From Kofleriaceae bacterium (GTDB lineage: Bacteria; Myxococcota_A; Polyangia; Haliangiales; Haliangiaceae): a stretch of DNA of 64,000 nt. Of the stretch, positions 37,294-50,502 are shown piece by piece. The notes under the pieces were generated by a model. It worked only from the letters and a program-made list of their open reading frames with translations. It was not told where the DNA came from and ran no database searches. Each line of letters starts with the position of its first letter. Within the stretch, counting starts at the first letter, position 1. Location: positions 62,001-126,000 of the forward strand of contig JAGPCY010000001.1 of the NCBI GenBank assembly GCA_018057825.1, given 5' to 3'. Position numbers and translations under genes: made by a program.

Positions 37294-38049
37294 ATGCCTC
37301 GGATCGGTCTCGTACTACTCGTCGGTACGCTCGCCGGCTGCGCGTTCGAGCCGCGCGGGCTCGGCGATCCCGCCGACGCGGACCCGGCGGCCCCCGACGG
37401 CGCGGTGATCGACGGCGCGGTGATCGACGGCGCGGTGATCGATGCCATGCCGATCGACGCGATGCCGATCGACGCGGGGCCACCGTGCATCCTCGAGCGG
37501 ACCACCGGCGGGTTGTCGGCCGGCCAGGTCGGCGCCGACGGCGGCTCCGAGGGCCCGTTTATCGACTGCGGCGCGACCGAGCTGCCGGTCGGGGTGCGGG
37601 TGCGGCTGAGCGATCAGACGACCGAGAACGGCGGCCGCTCGGCCCACGGCTTCACCCTGGTGTGCGCGACCGTGGCGGTCAGCCCGACGGTCAGCGTCAC
37701 CAGCCAGAACGACGTCGAGGTCACCGGCAACGGCATCGCCGACTGGACCCCCTCGACCCAGTCGGCCGCGGCGCTGTGTCCCCCGGGCTGGATCATCCAC
37801 GGCCTGGTCGCGCACCGCGGCGCGAGCGACAACCTGTTCTCCAACGTGTCGTTCACGTGCGCGCGGATCGCCGCCGACGCCTCGGTGACCTCGGACCGCA
37901 TGACCGTCGACGTCGCCAACTCGGGCCAGGCGACCGCCAACCGCGACGAGGCGAGCTGCACGACCGGCGTGGTAGTCCGCGCGGACACCCGACGCGGCGC
38001 CGGCATCGACGCGGTGTCGCCGATGTGCAGCGCGCTGCGCTGCCAGTAG
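37294..38049 (+). CDS. Lipoprotein of unknown function with D-G-A-V-I linker
   Basis: A 251-residue lipoprotein: the signal ends in LVGTLAGCAF (Cys ~16). The linker carries three perfect 15-nt repeats of gatcgacggcgcggt type (DGAVIDGAVIDGAVID), then DAMPIDAMPIDAGPP. The globular part (from ~70) has six cysteines and conserved-looking GFTLVCATV, LCPPGWIIHGLVAHRG and NVSFTCARIA segments, suggesting a disulfide-bonded beta fold of the kind found in secreted myxobacterial proteins. It ends 10 nt from the convergent GST gene. No known family. Confidence 0.75.
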   Translation: MPRIGLVLLVGTLAGCAFEPRGLGDPADADPAAPDGAVIDGAVIDGAVIDAMPIDAMPIDAGPPCILERTTGGLSAGQVGADGGSEGPFIDCGATELPVGVRVRLSDQTTENGGRSAHGFTLVCATVAVSPTVSVTSQNDVEVTGNGIADWTPSTQSAAALCPPGWIIHGLVAHRGASDNLFSNVSFTCARIAADASVTSDRMTVDVANSGQATANRDEASCTTGVVVRADTRRGAGIDAVSPMCSALRCQ

Positions 38050-38059
38050 CGGCCGTGGT

Positions 38060-38671
38060 TCAGGCCTTGGCCAGCCCCTCGGCGATCAGGGCCTCGCGCA
38101 CCGCGGGACGACCAGCGACCCGGGCCTGGAACGCCATGAGGTTGGGGAACTCCGACAGGTCGAGCTTCAGGAAGTTGGCCCAGCCGGTGACCACGAACAG
38201 GTAGGCGTCGGCGACGGTGAACTGGTCGCCGAACAGGTACGACTTGCCGGCGAGCTGCTGCTCGATCGTGGCGTAGCGCCGCCGCAGGTAGGCGATGCGC
38301 TCGTCGCGGACCTCGGGCGCGGTGCCGGGGGTGAACAGCGGCGAGTAGGTCTTGTGCAGCTCGGAGTTGATGAAGCCCAGGGTCTCCTGCAGCCGGTAGC
38401 GGGGCAGGGTGCCGTTGGCCGGGGCCAGCCCGCGGTCGGGGCGCTGATCGGCCAGGTACTGCACGATCGCCGGGCCCTCGGTCAGGACCTCGCCGTCGTC
38501 CAGGGCCAGGGCCGGGACGTAGCCCTTGGGGTTGATCTGCAGGAAGTCGGCGCCATCGGCGGTCTTCTTGGCGCGACCGTCGACCTTGATCAACTCGATC
38601 GGCAGATCGAGCTCCCGCGCGACGATGTGAGGAGACAGCGAGCAGGCGCCAGGCGAGTAGTAGAGCTTCAC
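38060..38671 (-). CDS. Glutathione S-transferase, beta-class type
   Basis: A 203-residue cytosolic GST. The N-terminal thioredoxin-like domain has KLYYSPGACSLSPHI, with Cys10 as in bacterial beta-class enzymes, NPKGYVPALALDDGEVLTEG (cis-Pro and glutathione site) and AIVQYLAD. The helical C-terminal domain has DQFTVADAYLFVVTGWAN. It conjugates glutathione or a similar thiol to electrophiles. The GTG start overlaps the stop of the nitronate monooxygenase gene (GTGA), so the two form an operon likely to deal with electrophilic or nitro compounds. Confidence 0.93.
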   Translation of the reverse strand: MKLYYSPGACSLSPHIVARELDLPIELIKVDGRAKKTADGADFLQINPKGYVPALALDDGEVLTEGPAIVQYLADQRPDRGLAPANGTLPRYRLQETLGFINSELHKTYSPLFTPGTAPEVRDERIAYLRRRYATIEQQLAGKSYLFGDQFTVADAYLFVVTGWANFLKLDLSEFPNLMAFQARVAGRPAVREALIAEGLAKA

Positions 38672-39744
38672 GGAGTCGGTTCCTTGGTGGTGGGTGGGGC
38701 GAGCAGCGCGGCGAACAGCGCGGCCGCAGTGCGATGGCGAAGGTTGGGTGCGATCTGGCCGCACCACAATGACAGGAGCTCGGGATTCTCGGCGGCCAAG
38801 GCGGCCGGGCGGAGCTGGGCGGTGAACCAGCCCTGGGCCGGGTACGGCAAGATCTCGGCGGCCCGCGCCGCCAGCTCGCGGGTCAGGCGGTTGGTCATGC
38901 CGCGGGCCAGGCGACCCGAGAAGGCCCGGGTCAAGGTAGTGGTGCGGGCGCGCTCCGACCACAGGAGCGCGCGGTGCAGCGGCGACGCGCCCGACTCCTC
39001 GCAGGCCAGAAAGCCGGTGCCGACCTGGATCGCGCTGGCGCCCAGCGCGTGGGCGGCCGCGCGGCCGCGGGCATCGGCGATGCCGCCGGCGGCGATCACC
39101 GGGGCCCGCACGCGATCGACGACCTGCGGCACCAGAGCCATCGTTCCCATGAGGGCGTCCTCGGCCGGGGTCAGGAAGCTCGGGCGGTGGCCGCCGGCCT
39201 CGGCGCCGGTGGCGACGATGGCGTCGACCCCGGCGTCGTCGAGCGCGCGGGCCTCGTCGAGGGAGGTCGCGGCGCCGATCGTGAGGATGCCGCGCCGTCG
39301 ACACGCGGCCAGGACGTCCGGCGGCGGCACGCCGAAGACGAAGCTCCACACCGGCGGCGCCACCTGGAGGAGCGCCTCGAGCTGCTCGGCCAGCTCGACG
39401 CCGCAGCGCGTGGGGCGGGGCGCGAGGGTCACGCCCAGCTCGCGGGCGTAGGGCTCGAACAGGCGCAGCCCGCGCTGGTAGTCGTCCTCGCTCAGCCAGT
39501 CGCCGCCGGGATCATGGCCGCCGACCCACAGGTTCAAGGCGAACACCCCGGCGGTCGCGGCCCGGAGCGACCTCCCGACCGCGAGCAGCTCGTCGCCGGA
39601 CAGGTGGTGCGCGCCGAACGAGCCGAGGCCGCCGAGGTCGGCGACCGCGGCGGCCAGCGCGACCGTCGACAGGCCGCCGCCGAAGGGGCCTTGCACGATC
39701 GGGTGGCGCAGGCCGAGGGCGGCGGTGAGGCGATTGGGCTCCAC
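38668..39744 (-). CDS. Nitronate monooxygenase family flavoprotein
   Basis: A 358-residue TIM-barrel FMN enzyme with a GTG start. Motifs: HPIVQGPFGGGLSTVALAAA, GLGSFGAHHLS, VPPPDVLAACRRRGI, ATGAEAGGHR (catalytic/FMN region), PVIAAGGIADARG and GASAIQVGTGFLA. It oxidises alkyl nitronates such as propionate-3-nitronate. It is divergent from an HxlR regulator with a palindrome in the short intergenic region, and coupled to a GST. The close relative 2-nitropropane dioxygenase is the same family. Confidence 0.9.
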   Translation of the reverse strand: MEPNRLTAALGLRHPIVQGPFGGGLSTVALAAAVADLGGLGSFGAHHLSGDELLAVGRSLRAATAGVFALNLWVGGHDPGGDWLSEDDYQRGLRLFEPYARELGVTLAPRPTRCGVELAEQLEALLQVAPPVWSFVFGVPPPDVLAACRRRGILTIGAATSLDEARALDDAGVDAIVATGAEAGGHRPSFLTPAEDALMGTMALVPQVVDRVRAPVIAAGGIADARGRAAAHALGASAIQVGTGFLACEESGASPLHRALLWSERARTTTLTRAFSGRLARGMTNRLTRELAARAAEILPYPAQGWFTAQLRPAALAAENPELLSLWCGQIAPNLRHRTAAALFAALLAPPTTKEPTP

Positions 39745-39808
39745 GGCGACACCCTAACCGGAATTCGTAACCCATCGATACGTAGTAACTGCTGGATACT
39801 AACTTCGT

Positions 39809-39826
39809 GGTAACCTCCCGGTTACC
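39809..39826. promoter_or_regulatory. Inverted-repeat operator upstream of HxlR gene
   Basis: GGTAACC-TCCC-GGTTACC is a perfect 7-bp inverted repeat with a 4-bp spacer, ending 3 nt before the regulator ATG. It lies in a local AT-rich pocket (39745-39829) between the divergent nitronate monooxygenase and HxlR genes, which also contains GTAACCC, TACGTA and two GATAC boxes. A dimeric winged-helix regulator binding here would block its own translation start region. Binding is inferred. Confidence 0.6.
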
Positions 39827-39829
39827 GAG

Positions 39830-40183
39830 ATGGCCCTGCGCGTGCGCAAGAACCCGGTCGAGGCGCCGCCGCTGTGCCCGCTGTCGGAGTGCATGCGGCT
39901 CCTGCGCGGCGCCTGGGCGCCCAACGTCATCTGGTACCTGAGCCAGCGGCCGCGGCGGTTCGGCGAGCTGCGCGTCGACATCCCGCGCATCTCGGCCCGG
40001 GTCCTGAGCGCGCGGCTGCGCGAGCTCGAGGCCAAGGGCGTGGTGTCGCGCGTGGTGGTGCCGACCACACCGCCGTCGGTCGAGTACGCGCTGACCGAGC
40101 TGGGCCGCGAGCTGGTGCCGGCGATCGCGGCGATCGTGCGGGTCGGGTTGAAGCTGAAGACGACGGCCAAGCGGCGCGGGTAA
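39830..40183 (+). CDS. HxlR-family winged-helix transcriptional regulator
   Basis: A 117-residue regulator. PLSECMRLLRGAWAPNVIWYL, RRFGELRVDIPRISARVLSARL and ELEAKGVVSRVVV match the HxlR/YodB/HypR winged helix, and VEYALTELGREL is the conserved C-terminal strand/helix. Cys16 and Cys21 lie just before helix 2; Cys in this region serves as the electrophile sensor in YodB-type members. It is divergent from the nitronate monooxygenase-GST operon and probably controls it and itself through the palindrome at 39809-39826. Confidence 0.93.
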   Translation: MALRVRKNPVEAPPLCPLSECMRLLRGAWAPNVIWYLSQRPRRFGELRVDIPRISARVLSARLRELEAKGVVSRVVVPTTPPSVEYALTELGRELVPAIAAIVRVGLKLKTTAKRRG

Positions 40184-40194
40184 GGCGGGGGGCG

Positions 40195-40407
40195 GAGGCG
40201 GAGGCGGAGACCGAGACCGAGACCGAGGCCGAGACCGAGACCGAGGCGGAGACCGAGGCCGAGACCGAGGCCGAGGCGGAGGCCGAGACCGAGACCGAGG
40301 CCGAGACCGAGACCGAGGCGGAGGCCGAGGCCGAGGCGGAGGCCGAGACCGAGGCGGAGACCGAGACCGAGGCGGAGACCGAGACCGAGGCCGAGACCGA
40401 GGCGGAG
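40195..40407. repeat. Second GAG-(A/G)C(C/G) hexanucleotide array between convergent genes
   Basis: 213 nt of tandem 6-mers, only GAGACC, GAGGCC and GAGGCG. It starts 12 nt after the HxlR stop and abuts the recD stop codon directly. It has the same kind of unit and the same location (tail-to-tail spacer) as the array at 16435-16701, but a different frame relative to the upstream gene and no GAACCC/GATCCC block. That argues against a coding extension. Confidence 0.95.
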
Positions 40408-42377
40408 CTAGGTGTGCAGGCGTCGACCGAACCCGGTGCTGCGTACGGCGCGCCGCGCGCCGCCCTCGGCCAGGACCTCGGGGGCGCCGACGACGACCGC
40501 GCTCGAGCGCGCCCGGGTGAGGGCGGTGTAGACCAGCTCGCGACACAGGAGCGGCACGTCGGCCTCGGGCAAGACGAACGCGACCTGCCCGAACTCACTG
40601 CCCTGGGACTTGTGGACGGTCATGGCCCAGGCCAGCTCGAGGCCGCCGCGGAGCGCGTCGATCGGGAATGGCACCAGGTGCTCGCGGCGCTCGATCCGGC
40701 CGTCGTCGTCGGCCACCTCGAGCGACTTGCGGAACACCACGCGGTAGTGCTGGGGGCCGCCGTCGTCGGACACCCGGACCACCACGCCCTGATCGCCGTT
40801 CCACAGCCCGCGGGCGTAGTCGTTGCGGGTCTGGAGCACCGGCTCGCCGGGTAGGAACTCCGGCGCGCCGTCGACCGATGCCTCGGCCAGGACCAGGGCG
40901 TGGCAGCGGTCGCACAGCCCGACGCTGCCCAGGGCCCCGCTGCGGGTCACCGCGAGGAGCCGCGACGCCTCGTGCGCGGCCAGGAGCTCGGCCAGGGCGT
41001 CGGCGTCGTCGCCCTGCCAGCGACCGTCGACGCGACGGAACTCGCGGCGGGCGGCGTCGTCGAGGCGACGCCAGCGCTGGCGCCACCAGTGATCGACGAA
41101 GCTCAGGGTCCCGGCGACGTCGGCGGCGACGAACTCGACGCCGCGACCGACGACGTCGGTGGCGCTGGGCCGGACCGCGGCCAGGCGGTCGCCGCGACCG
41201 GGACCGAGGCGCTTGGCCTCGCCGGCCAGGACCGCGGCGGCGGCGGCCAGGATCGCGGCGCCATCCTCGCCGGCCTCGACCCGGTAGCTGCGGGTCAAGC
41301 GCGCGACCCCGGCGGCGCCGGCGCCGGCGGCGGCGTCAGCGATCAGATCGGTCAGGACCTGCCCGGCCTCGACCGACGGGAGCTGATCGGGATCGCCGAT
41401 CAGGATCAGGCGCGCGTCGTCGGACAGCGCCGCCACCAGGCGCTCCATGAGCGCCAGGTCGATCATCGAGGCCTCGTCGACGATCACCGCGCGGTACGGC
41501 AGCGGGTTGCCCTCGCCGTGGTGGAAGCCGCCGCCGGGCTGGCTGCGCAGCAACCGGTGCAGGGTCGCGGTCGGCACCCCGGCAGCCGCGGCGGCGCCCA
41601 GGCGACCGCGCACGCTCTCGCCCATCCGGTGCGCGGCCTTGCCGGTCGGCGCCGCGAGGGCCAGCTCGTCGTCGGCCAGACCGGCGTGGCGCAGGGCGGC
41701 CACGACCGCGGCCAGGGTGGCGGTCTTGCCGGTGCCCGGGCCGCCGGTGATCACCGACAGGCCCGCGGTCAGCGCGACCGCGGCGGCGGCGGCCTGCTCG
41801 TCCGACAGCAGGCGGTCGCGGGTCGCGGCGATCGCGGCCTGGGCCTCGGTCGTCGTCATGAGCGCGCGGCGGCCGCGCGCGGCCAGCCGTTCGGCGAGCC
41901 GGACCTCGAGCCACCACAGCCGGTGCGGGTACAGGGCGTCATCGTCGACGACCAGCGGCGAGGCCTGGTCGCCGGTGCGCCGCGCTGGGCCGGCCACGCC
42001 GTGGAAGCCCGAGGCCAGGTTCCGCAGGTCCTTCATCACCTCGCGCACGCTGACCTCGCCGCCCAGGCCGGCGGCCTTGACCACGCTCGCCACCAGCTCG
42101 GCGCCGGGGCCCTTGGGATCGAGGGGCAACCGGGTCGAGCCGCTGCGCACCGCCAGCATGAGGGCCAAGACGCCCAGGGCCAGCGATTGCTTCTCGCGGC
42201 CGCCGAGGAAGCGGTTCCACGCCACCAGCTCCTCGGCCAGATACAGGCCAGCGTCGCCGAGGTCGCAGCGCCGCGCGCCGACGCCGAGACGACGAAACAG
42301 CGCGTCGTCGCCGGCCGCCGCGCCGCCGCGGGCGCGGCGCACCGCGCCCAAGGGCGACAGCGCCAGGGTTCGTCCGC

Positions 42378-42381
<4 letters not shown>
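40408..42381 (-). CDS. recD: Exodeoxyribonuclease V alpha subunit RecD
   Basis: A 657-residue SF1B helicase. Motif I GGPGTGKTATLAAVV (~212), motif Ia LAAPTGKAAHRM, motif II VIVDEASMIDLAL, motif III LILIGDPDQLPSVEAG, motif V LAWAMTVHKSQGSEF and motif VI ELVYTALTRARS. The N-terminal ~190 residues are the RecB-contacting domain. Length is close to E. coli RecD (608). It is the fast 5'-3' helicase of RecBCD. The ATG overlaps the recB stop (ATGA). Its stop directly abuts the hexanucleotide array. Confidence 0.95.
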
Positions 42382-45553
<3,172 letters not shown>

Positions 45554-45557
<4 letters not shown>

Positions 45558-48500
45558 CGCAGACCTCCCAGGCGCGACCACAGCGGGCGGTAGCGGCGCT
45601 CGATCATCCGGTCGAGGTCGGGCGGCGCCGCGCGATCGGGGCGGTGGCGGATCGGCCCGTAGCCGAGGGAGCCCGGGCGTCCGTCCTTGGGCGGCTCGGC
45701 CTTGGCGTCCTTGCCGGCGAGGAGCTTCGTGGCCATGTCGAGCGACAGCAGGTAGTCGTGGCTGTGGGCGAACAGGTCGGTCACCAGCTCGGCCAGATAC
45801 GCGCGGGCGTCGTCGGGAGTCCACCGCGCGTGGCCGGCCCGCTCGAGCTTGTCCTTGGCGAGGATCAGGTGGCGCCAGCCGTCGGGGGCGCGGCCGGCCG
45901 CGGCCAGGACCACATGATCGAGGGCGGCGCGCAGCCGATGCCGGTCGGGGTCGCCGAGCTTGCCGGTCGCGAGCACGAGCGTGCCGCAGGTGGCGCCGGT
46001 GAGCTGCGACTCGCCGACCACGTCGACCCGGCGCGGCCGGCCGTCGAGCATCACGGTCAGGGCCACCGGCGACAGCGCGGTCGGGTGGGCGCCGCGCGGC
46101 GTGCGGCCCAGGCCGTAGCGCGTGAAGGGCTGGGTGCGGCCGCCGACTAGGTCGAGCTCGCCGGCCCAGCGCGCGACCATCGCGCGATGCTCGGCCTCGA
46201 CCACCTCGCCGAACACCCCGACCGGGGCCTGGCCCGACAGCCGGGCGTCGCGCCACACCGCGGTGACCGCGGCGTCGACCGCCTCGCCGGCCAGGTAGCG
46301 CTCGAAGGCGGCGCGGGTCAGGGTGGCGCGGAGCAGCGGATCGACGGTGAGCGGCTCCTCGTCGTGGTCGAGGCGCTCGTCGTCGTCGTCGTCGTACAGG
46401 GACAGCACCGCCTTGGCCCAGCCCTGGGGCGCGCTCTCGAGGAAGGTCCGCAGGTGCGGCAGGCGCACCACCAGCGGACCGTCGGCCACCGCCGGCGGCA
46501 GCGCGCCGTGGCCGAGCCCGAGGGCGCGGGCCAGATCGGCGCGGCGGGCCAGGGCGCTGGCGAGGGCGCGCGGCGGTGGCACCCGGCGATCGCCGGCCCG
46601 GGCGGCGTCGTCGAGGGTGCGCCGGACCTCGGCGGCGAAGCGCTCGCGCTCGGCCAGGGGATCGCCGGCGTCGCCCCACCGGTGCAGCGGCGCCCGGGTG
46701 GTCAGCGCGGCCAGCGCCCCGGTCGGTGCGATCCCGAGGTACGGCGCCAGCATCTCGGCCAGCTCGTGGACCACCGACGATGGCGCCCGCGGCTCGCCGG
46801 TGATCGGCTCGCGGTCGACGTACGACAGGCACAGCTCGCGGCGCGCCGCCAGGGCCAGCTCGAGGAAGGCGTAGCGATCGCGATCGCGCGCCGAGACGTC
46901 GCCGCGGCGGAGCTCGGCCCGCAGCTCGAGGCCGGTGCGGCGATCGGTCGACGGGAAGCCGCCTTCGCCCAGGCCAACCGCGAAGATGTGGGCGAAGGGC
47001 AGCGGGCGGTGCGGCGTGATGCGCGCGACGTGGACGCCGTGGGCCAAGGGCTCGCCGCGGTCGCCGCGAACCTGACCGAGCTGGCGGCGCGCCACCGCGG
47101 CGGCCTCGGCGTAGTCGAGGGCGCGTCCGTCGAGGTCGAGGGCGGCCAGGCGCGCGATCGCGTCGCGGACCCGCGCCAGCTCTCGCTCCTCGGCCTCGTC
47201 GCGATGGCCCAGGTACGCGGCCACCAGATCGTCGAAGATGCCAGCCCACTCGGTCAGCGGCGCGCGGTGGCCGCGCAGCCAGCGGGCGTCGGCGATGAGC
47301 GAACGCGCCAGGAGCGCGAAGGTCGCGGCCGAGGCCTGATCGTCGGCGGCCACCTCCTCGGGGCGATAGACCCGGCCCTCGAGGCTGGCGACCACGTCGG
47401 CGCCGGCCCGCGGCCCGGCCAGAAATGCGCCCAGGGCCAAGCGCTTGATGCCTTGATCCCAGTGGAAGGCGTCGACGTCCTCGAGGTACGTGCCGCGGTG
47501 ATCGTCGCGATCGGCGCCGTGGACGACGCCGAGGGCCTCGGTCCAGGCCAGCCAGTCGTGGGGATCGACGCCGGGGTGGCGGGCGAGCACCGCCGGGTGG
47601 GTCATGACGCCGAGGAGCTCGGGGCGACGGAAGTTGCCGAGCGGCAGGTCGAGGAGCAGCTCGAAGGCGGCGGCGGCCTGGCCGTGGCCGAGGGCCGGGA
47701 CGTCGACGACGTGGAACGGGAGCTGGTAGCGCGCGAAGGCCGGCGCGAGCTGCGGCAGGTAGGTCTCGACCGCGCTCGGGGCGATCAGGACCGCGAGCTG
47801 GTTGGCGGTGAGCGACGGATCGCGCTCGAGGCAGGCGCGCAGCTCGGCCGCGACCACCTCGAGCTCGCGGACCGGCGACGGGCACGCCAGGACGCGCACC
47901 CCGGCCGGGCGCACGGGCGCGGCGGCCGGCGCGCTGACCACCGGCGGCGCCGCGCGCACCAGGGTGTCGTGGGCCCACCGCGCGAGGGCGGTGGTCGGCA
48001 GGTCGGCCGGCTCGTCGCCCGCGGGATCGCCGAAGCGATCGTCGATGTCGCCGTCGGACAGCTCGGCCAGCGCCGCCAGGGTGTCGCGGCCCGGTCCACC
48101 CCAGCGCTCGAGGGCGACCGGCTCGTCGGCTGACACCGCGCCGCGGCGACCGCGCGGCCGGGAGACGTCGCCCCAGTACAGCGCGCACGGCGACAGCGCG
48201 TACACCGTCACCGGGCGGGCCTCGGCGAGGTAGGCCAGCGCGTCGAGGTACACCCGCTGGATGTACGACGAGCCGATCACGAACACCGGCGGACCCGACG
48301 GCGCCGGATAGCGCGCGCGGCGCCGGGCCATCGCCAGCTCGGGGATCGGGATCGGGTGTGGGCCGGCCACCCCGGCCAGGCGGAGCCAGGCGGCGTGCCA
48401 GATCGCGCCGTGCCAGCGCGCCACCGCGGGATCGAGGACGGCGTCGGGCTCGAGGGAGTGCCCGCGGCGCCAGGCCTCGAGCCACTCCGGCCGGTGCAGC

Positions 48501-48916
48501 GCGTACTCCCAGGTCCGATCGGCGAGCTCGGCCGCGAGCTGGACCCGGCGCGGGCCGACGCCGGCCTCACCGTCCGCCGCCAGGTAGGCCCGCGGCGCGG
48601 CCAGGGCCGGCTGCGCCAGCACCTCGCGGTCGGCCAGGACCGAGGCCAGGACCACCTCGAGGCCGGCCTTGTCGAGCGGGCGCAGATCGGGCGCGTCGGC
48701 GGTCAGCGCCTCGGCCAGCAGCTCCTCGAGGAAGACCGGGCGGTAGCCGGCGGCGATGCCGGTGCGGGTGGCGATCGCGTACTGGACCCAGCGGCGGACC
48801 ACGCGGCTCGGCACCGCGACCAGCGGTGGCGCGAACGGCGACGCCACCGGCGCGACCGCGGCGGCCAGCGCGCCGGCCAGCTCCTCGAAGCGGTGGCTCT
48901 CGACGACCCGCAGCAT
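45554..48916 (-). CDS. recC: Exodeoxyribonuclease V gamma subunit RecC
   Basis: A 1120-residue RecC: catalytically dead helicase-like scaffold that recognises Chi and binds the 3' strand. Recognisable segments: VAVPSRVVRRWVQYAIA near the N-terminus, FVIGSSYIQRVYLDAL, LPFHVVDVPALGHG, FRRPELLGVMTHPAV, FHWDQGIKRLALGAFL, IFAVGLGEGGFPSTDRR and the C-terminal nuclease-like fold. A run of five Asp (YDDDDDERLDHDEE) is an odd insertion. The start ATG at 48916 shares one base with the lnt stop (TGATG). A longer upstream frame is antisense-like and rejected. Length matches E. coli RecC (1122). Confidence 0.93.
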
Positions 48917-50502
48917 CAGGTGGTTCGCCTCCGCCGCACCCGCGCGACCAGGCCGGGCACGAGCCACCACGCCAGGGCCGCCCCCGCCGCGCCCCAGGTG
49001 AGCGGGCCGCCGATCGTGGCGTAGAGCGACTGGGCCCGCGGCGCGAGCTCGACCCGGGCCAGGAGCGTCGTCGGTGCGCCGCCGCGCTGGGTCGCGGTCC
49101 GGGCCAGCACGCGGCCGTCGCGATCGATCGCCGACGACGGGCCGGTGTTGACCGCGCGGATCATCGGCGCGCCGACCTCGATCGTGCGGTAGCGGGCCAG
49201 GGCCTCGTGCTGGTGCGGCTCGGCGTCGAGATCGAACCAGGTGTCGTTGGTGACGTTGACGATCAGGTCGGGGTCGAGGGCGGCCAGGGTCCGGCCGAAG
49301 CTCGGCACGACGTCCTCGAGGCACACCATGATCGCGATGCGCACCGGCGCGCCGCCGACCTCGACCGTGAGCAGGCGCGGCCCGTCGCCGGCGGCGTAGT
49401 GCCCCGCGCCCTCGGGCATCCACCGCGCGAGCGAGGGGAACCGCTCGACTAGCGGGTTGTACTCGCTGCCGATCATGCGGTGGATCTTGTCGGCGCGCCC
49501 GACGAAGCGACCGTCGGGCGCGATCGCGATCGCGCTGTTGTACCGATCGCGATCGTCGCTGGTGATCGCGCCGATGATGAGCGGGCCGGTGGCCGGGCCG
49601 CGCAAGGACAGCGGGTGGCTGCGATCGACGTCGGCGGTGAGGTCGCGCGGGACCTCGAACGGGTAGGCCGCCTCGCTCCACACCACCAGTTCGGCGCCGG
49701 CGTCCTCGAGGGCGCGGGTGGCCCGGCGCAGCGCGGCCAGGTGGGCGGCGCGCTCGCGCTGGGTGGTCGGCACGTCGACCCGGGCGTTGGGCTGGACCAC
49801 GCCGACCGCGATCGTGCGGGCCGGACCGTCGCCGCCCCAGCGCACCGAGCCGACCGCCAGCAATGCGGCCAGGGCCACCACGCCGGCCGCCGGCTGCCAG
49901 CGTCGGGTCGTGCGGGTCGCGGCGTCGTAGGCGGCGCCGGCGGTCGCGGTCAGGAGCGCCACCAGGCCGACCGTCGAGGCCGCGGCCGCCAGGTGGCGCA
50001 GTGGCCCGACGTCGATCTGCCCGAGCGCCAGGCTGAACGGGAACGGCGTCGGCGCGACGACCTCGACCACCACGAAGCCGAGCGGCAGGCACAGCGCCAT
50101 CGGCCAGGGCCCACGCGGATGGTCGCGGCGACGATCGCGCAGCGCGCGGGTCAGGCGGGCGCCGACCAGGAACACCAGGCCGTGGTAGAGGCCGAGCAAG
50201 ATCAGCCCGAGGATCGCGACTGGCGTCGGCAGGTGGGCGTTGACCTCGAGCAGGTACACCATCCAGTGGAAGCCGAGGACGGTGAAGGTCAGGGCCGCCA
50301 GCCCGCCGGCCAACCCAGCGCGACGTCGGGTCGGCGCGCGATCGATGGCCCACGCCAGCGGCAGGCCAGCCAGCCAGGCCAGCGGCCACGCGGTGATCGG
50401 CTGCGCGGCCAGCGCCCACAGGACGCCGCTGGCCACCGCGGCCGCGAGTCCAACCGCGACGCCGCGCCGTCCGGGCGCGGCCGGCAGCTCGAGCCAGCTC
50501 AT
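48916..50502 (-). CDS. lnt: Apolipoprotein N-acyltransferase
   Basis: A 528-residue inner-membrane enzyme. About seven membrane helices in the first ~230 residues and one at the C-terminus (WGAAGAALAWWLVPGLVA) enclose a periplasmic nitrilase-type domain with the catalytic triad: Glu in VVWSEAAYPF (~270), Lys in RADKIHRM (~337), Cys in IMVCLEDVVPSF (~392). It N-acylates the lipid-modified Cys of lipoproteins, of which this window encodes several. The ATG overlaps the stop of the lipid-kinase gene, and the stop overlaps recC. Length fits E. coli Lnt (512). Confidence 0.93.
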   Translation of the reverse strand: MSWLELPAAPGRRGVAVGLAAAVASGVLWALAAQPITAWPLAWLAGLPLAWAIDRAPTRRRAGLAGGLAALTFTVLGFHWMVYLLEVNAHLPTPVAILGLILLGLYHGLVFLVGARLTRALRDRRRDHPRGPWPMALCLPLGFVVVEVVAPTPFPFSLALGQIDVGPLRHLAAAASTVGLVALLTATAGAAYDAATRTTRRWQPAAGVVALAALLAVGSVRWGGDGPARTIAVGVVQPNARVDVPTTQRERAAHLAALRRATRALEDAGAELVVWSEAAYPFEVPRDLTADVDRSHPLSLRGPATGPLIIGAITSDDRDRYNSAIAIAPDGRFVGRADKIHRMIGSEYNPLVERFPSLARWMPEGAGHYAAGDGPRLLTVEVGGAPVRIAIMVCLEDVVPSFGRTLAALDPDLIVNVTNDTWFDLDAEPHQHEALARYRTIEVGAPMIRAVNTGPSSAIDRDGRVLARTATQRGGAPTTLLARVELAPRAQSLYATIGGPLTWGAAGAALAWWLVPGLVARVRRRRTT

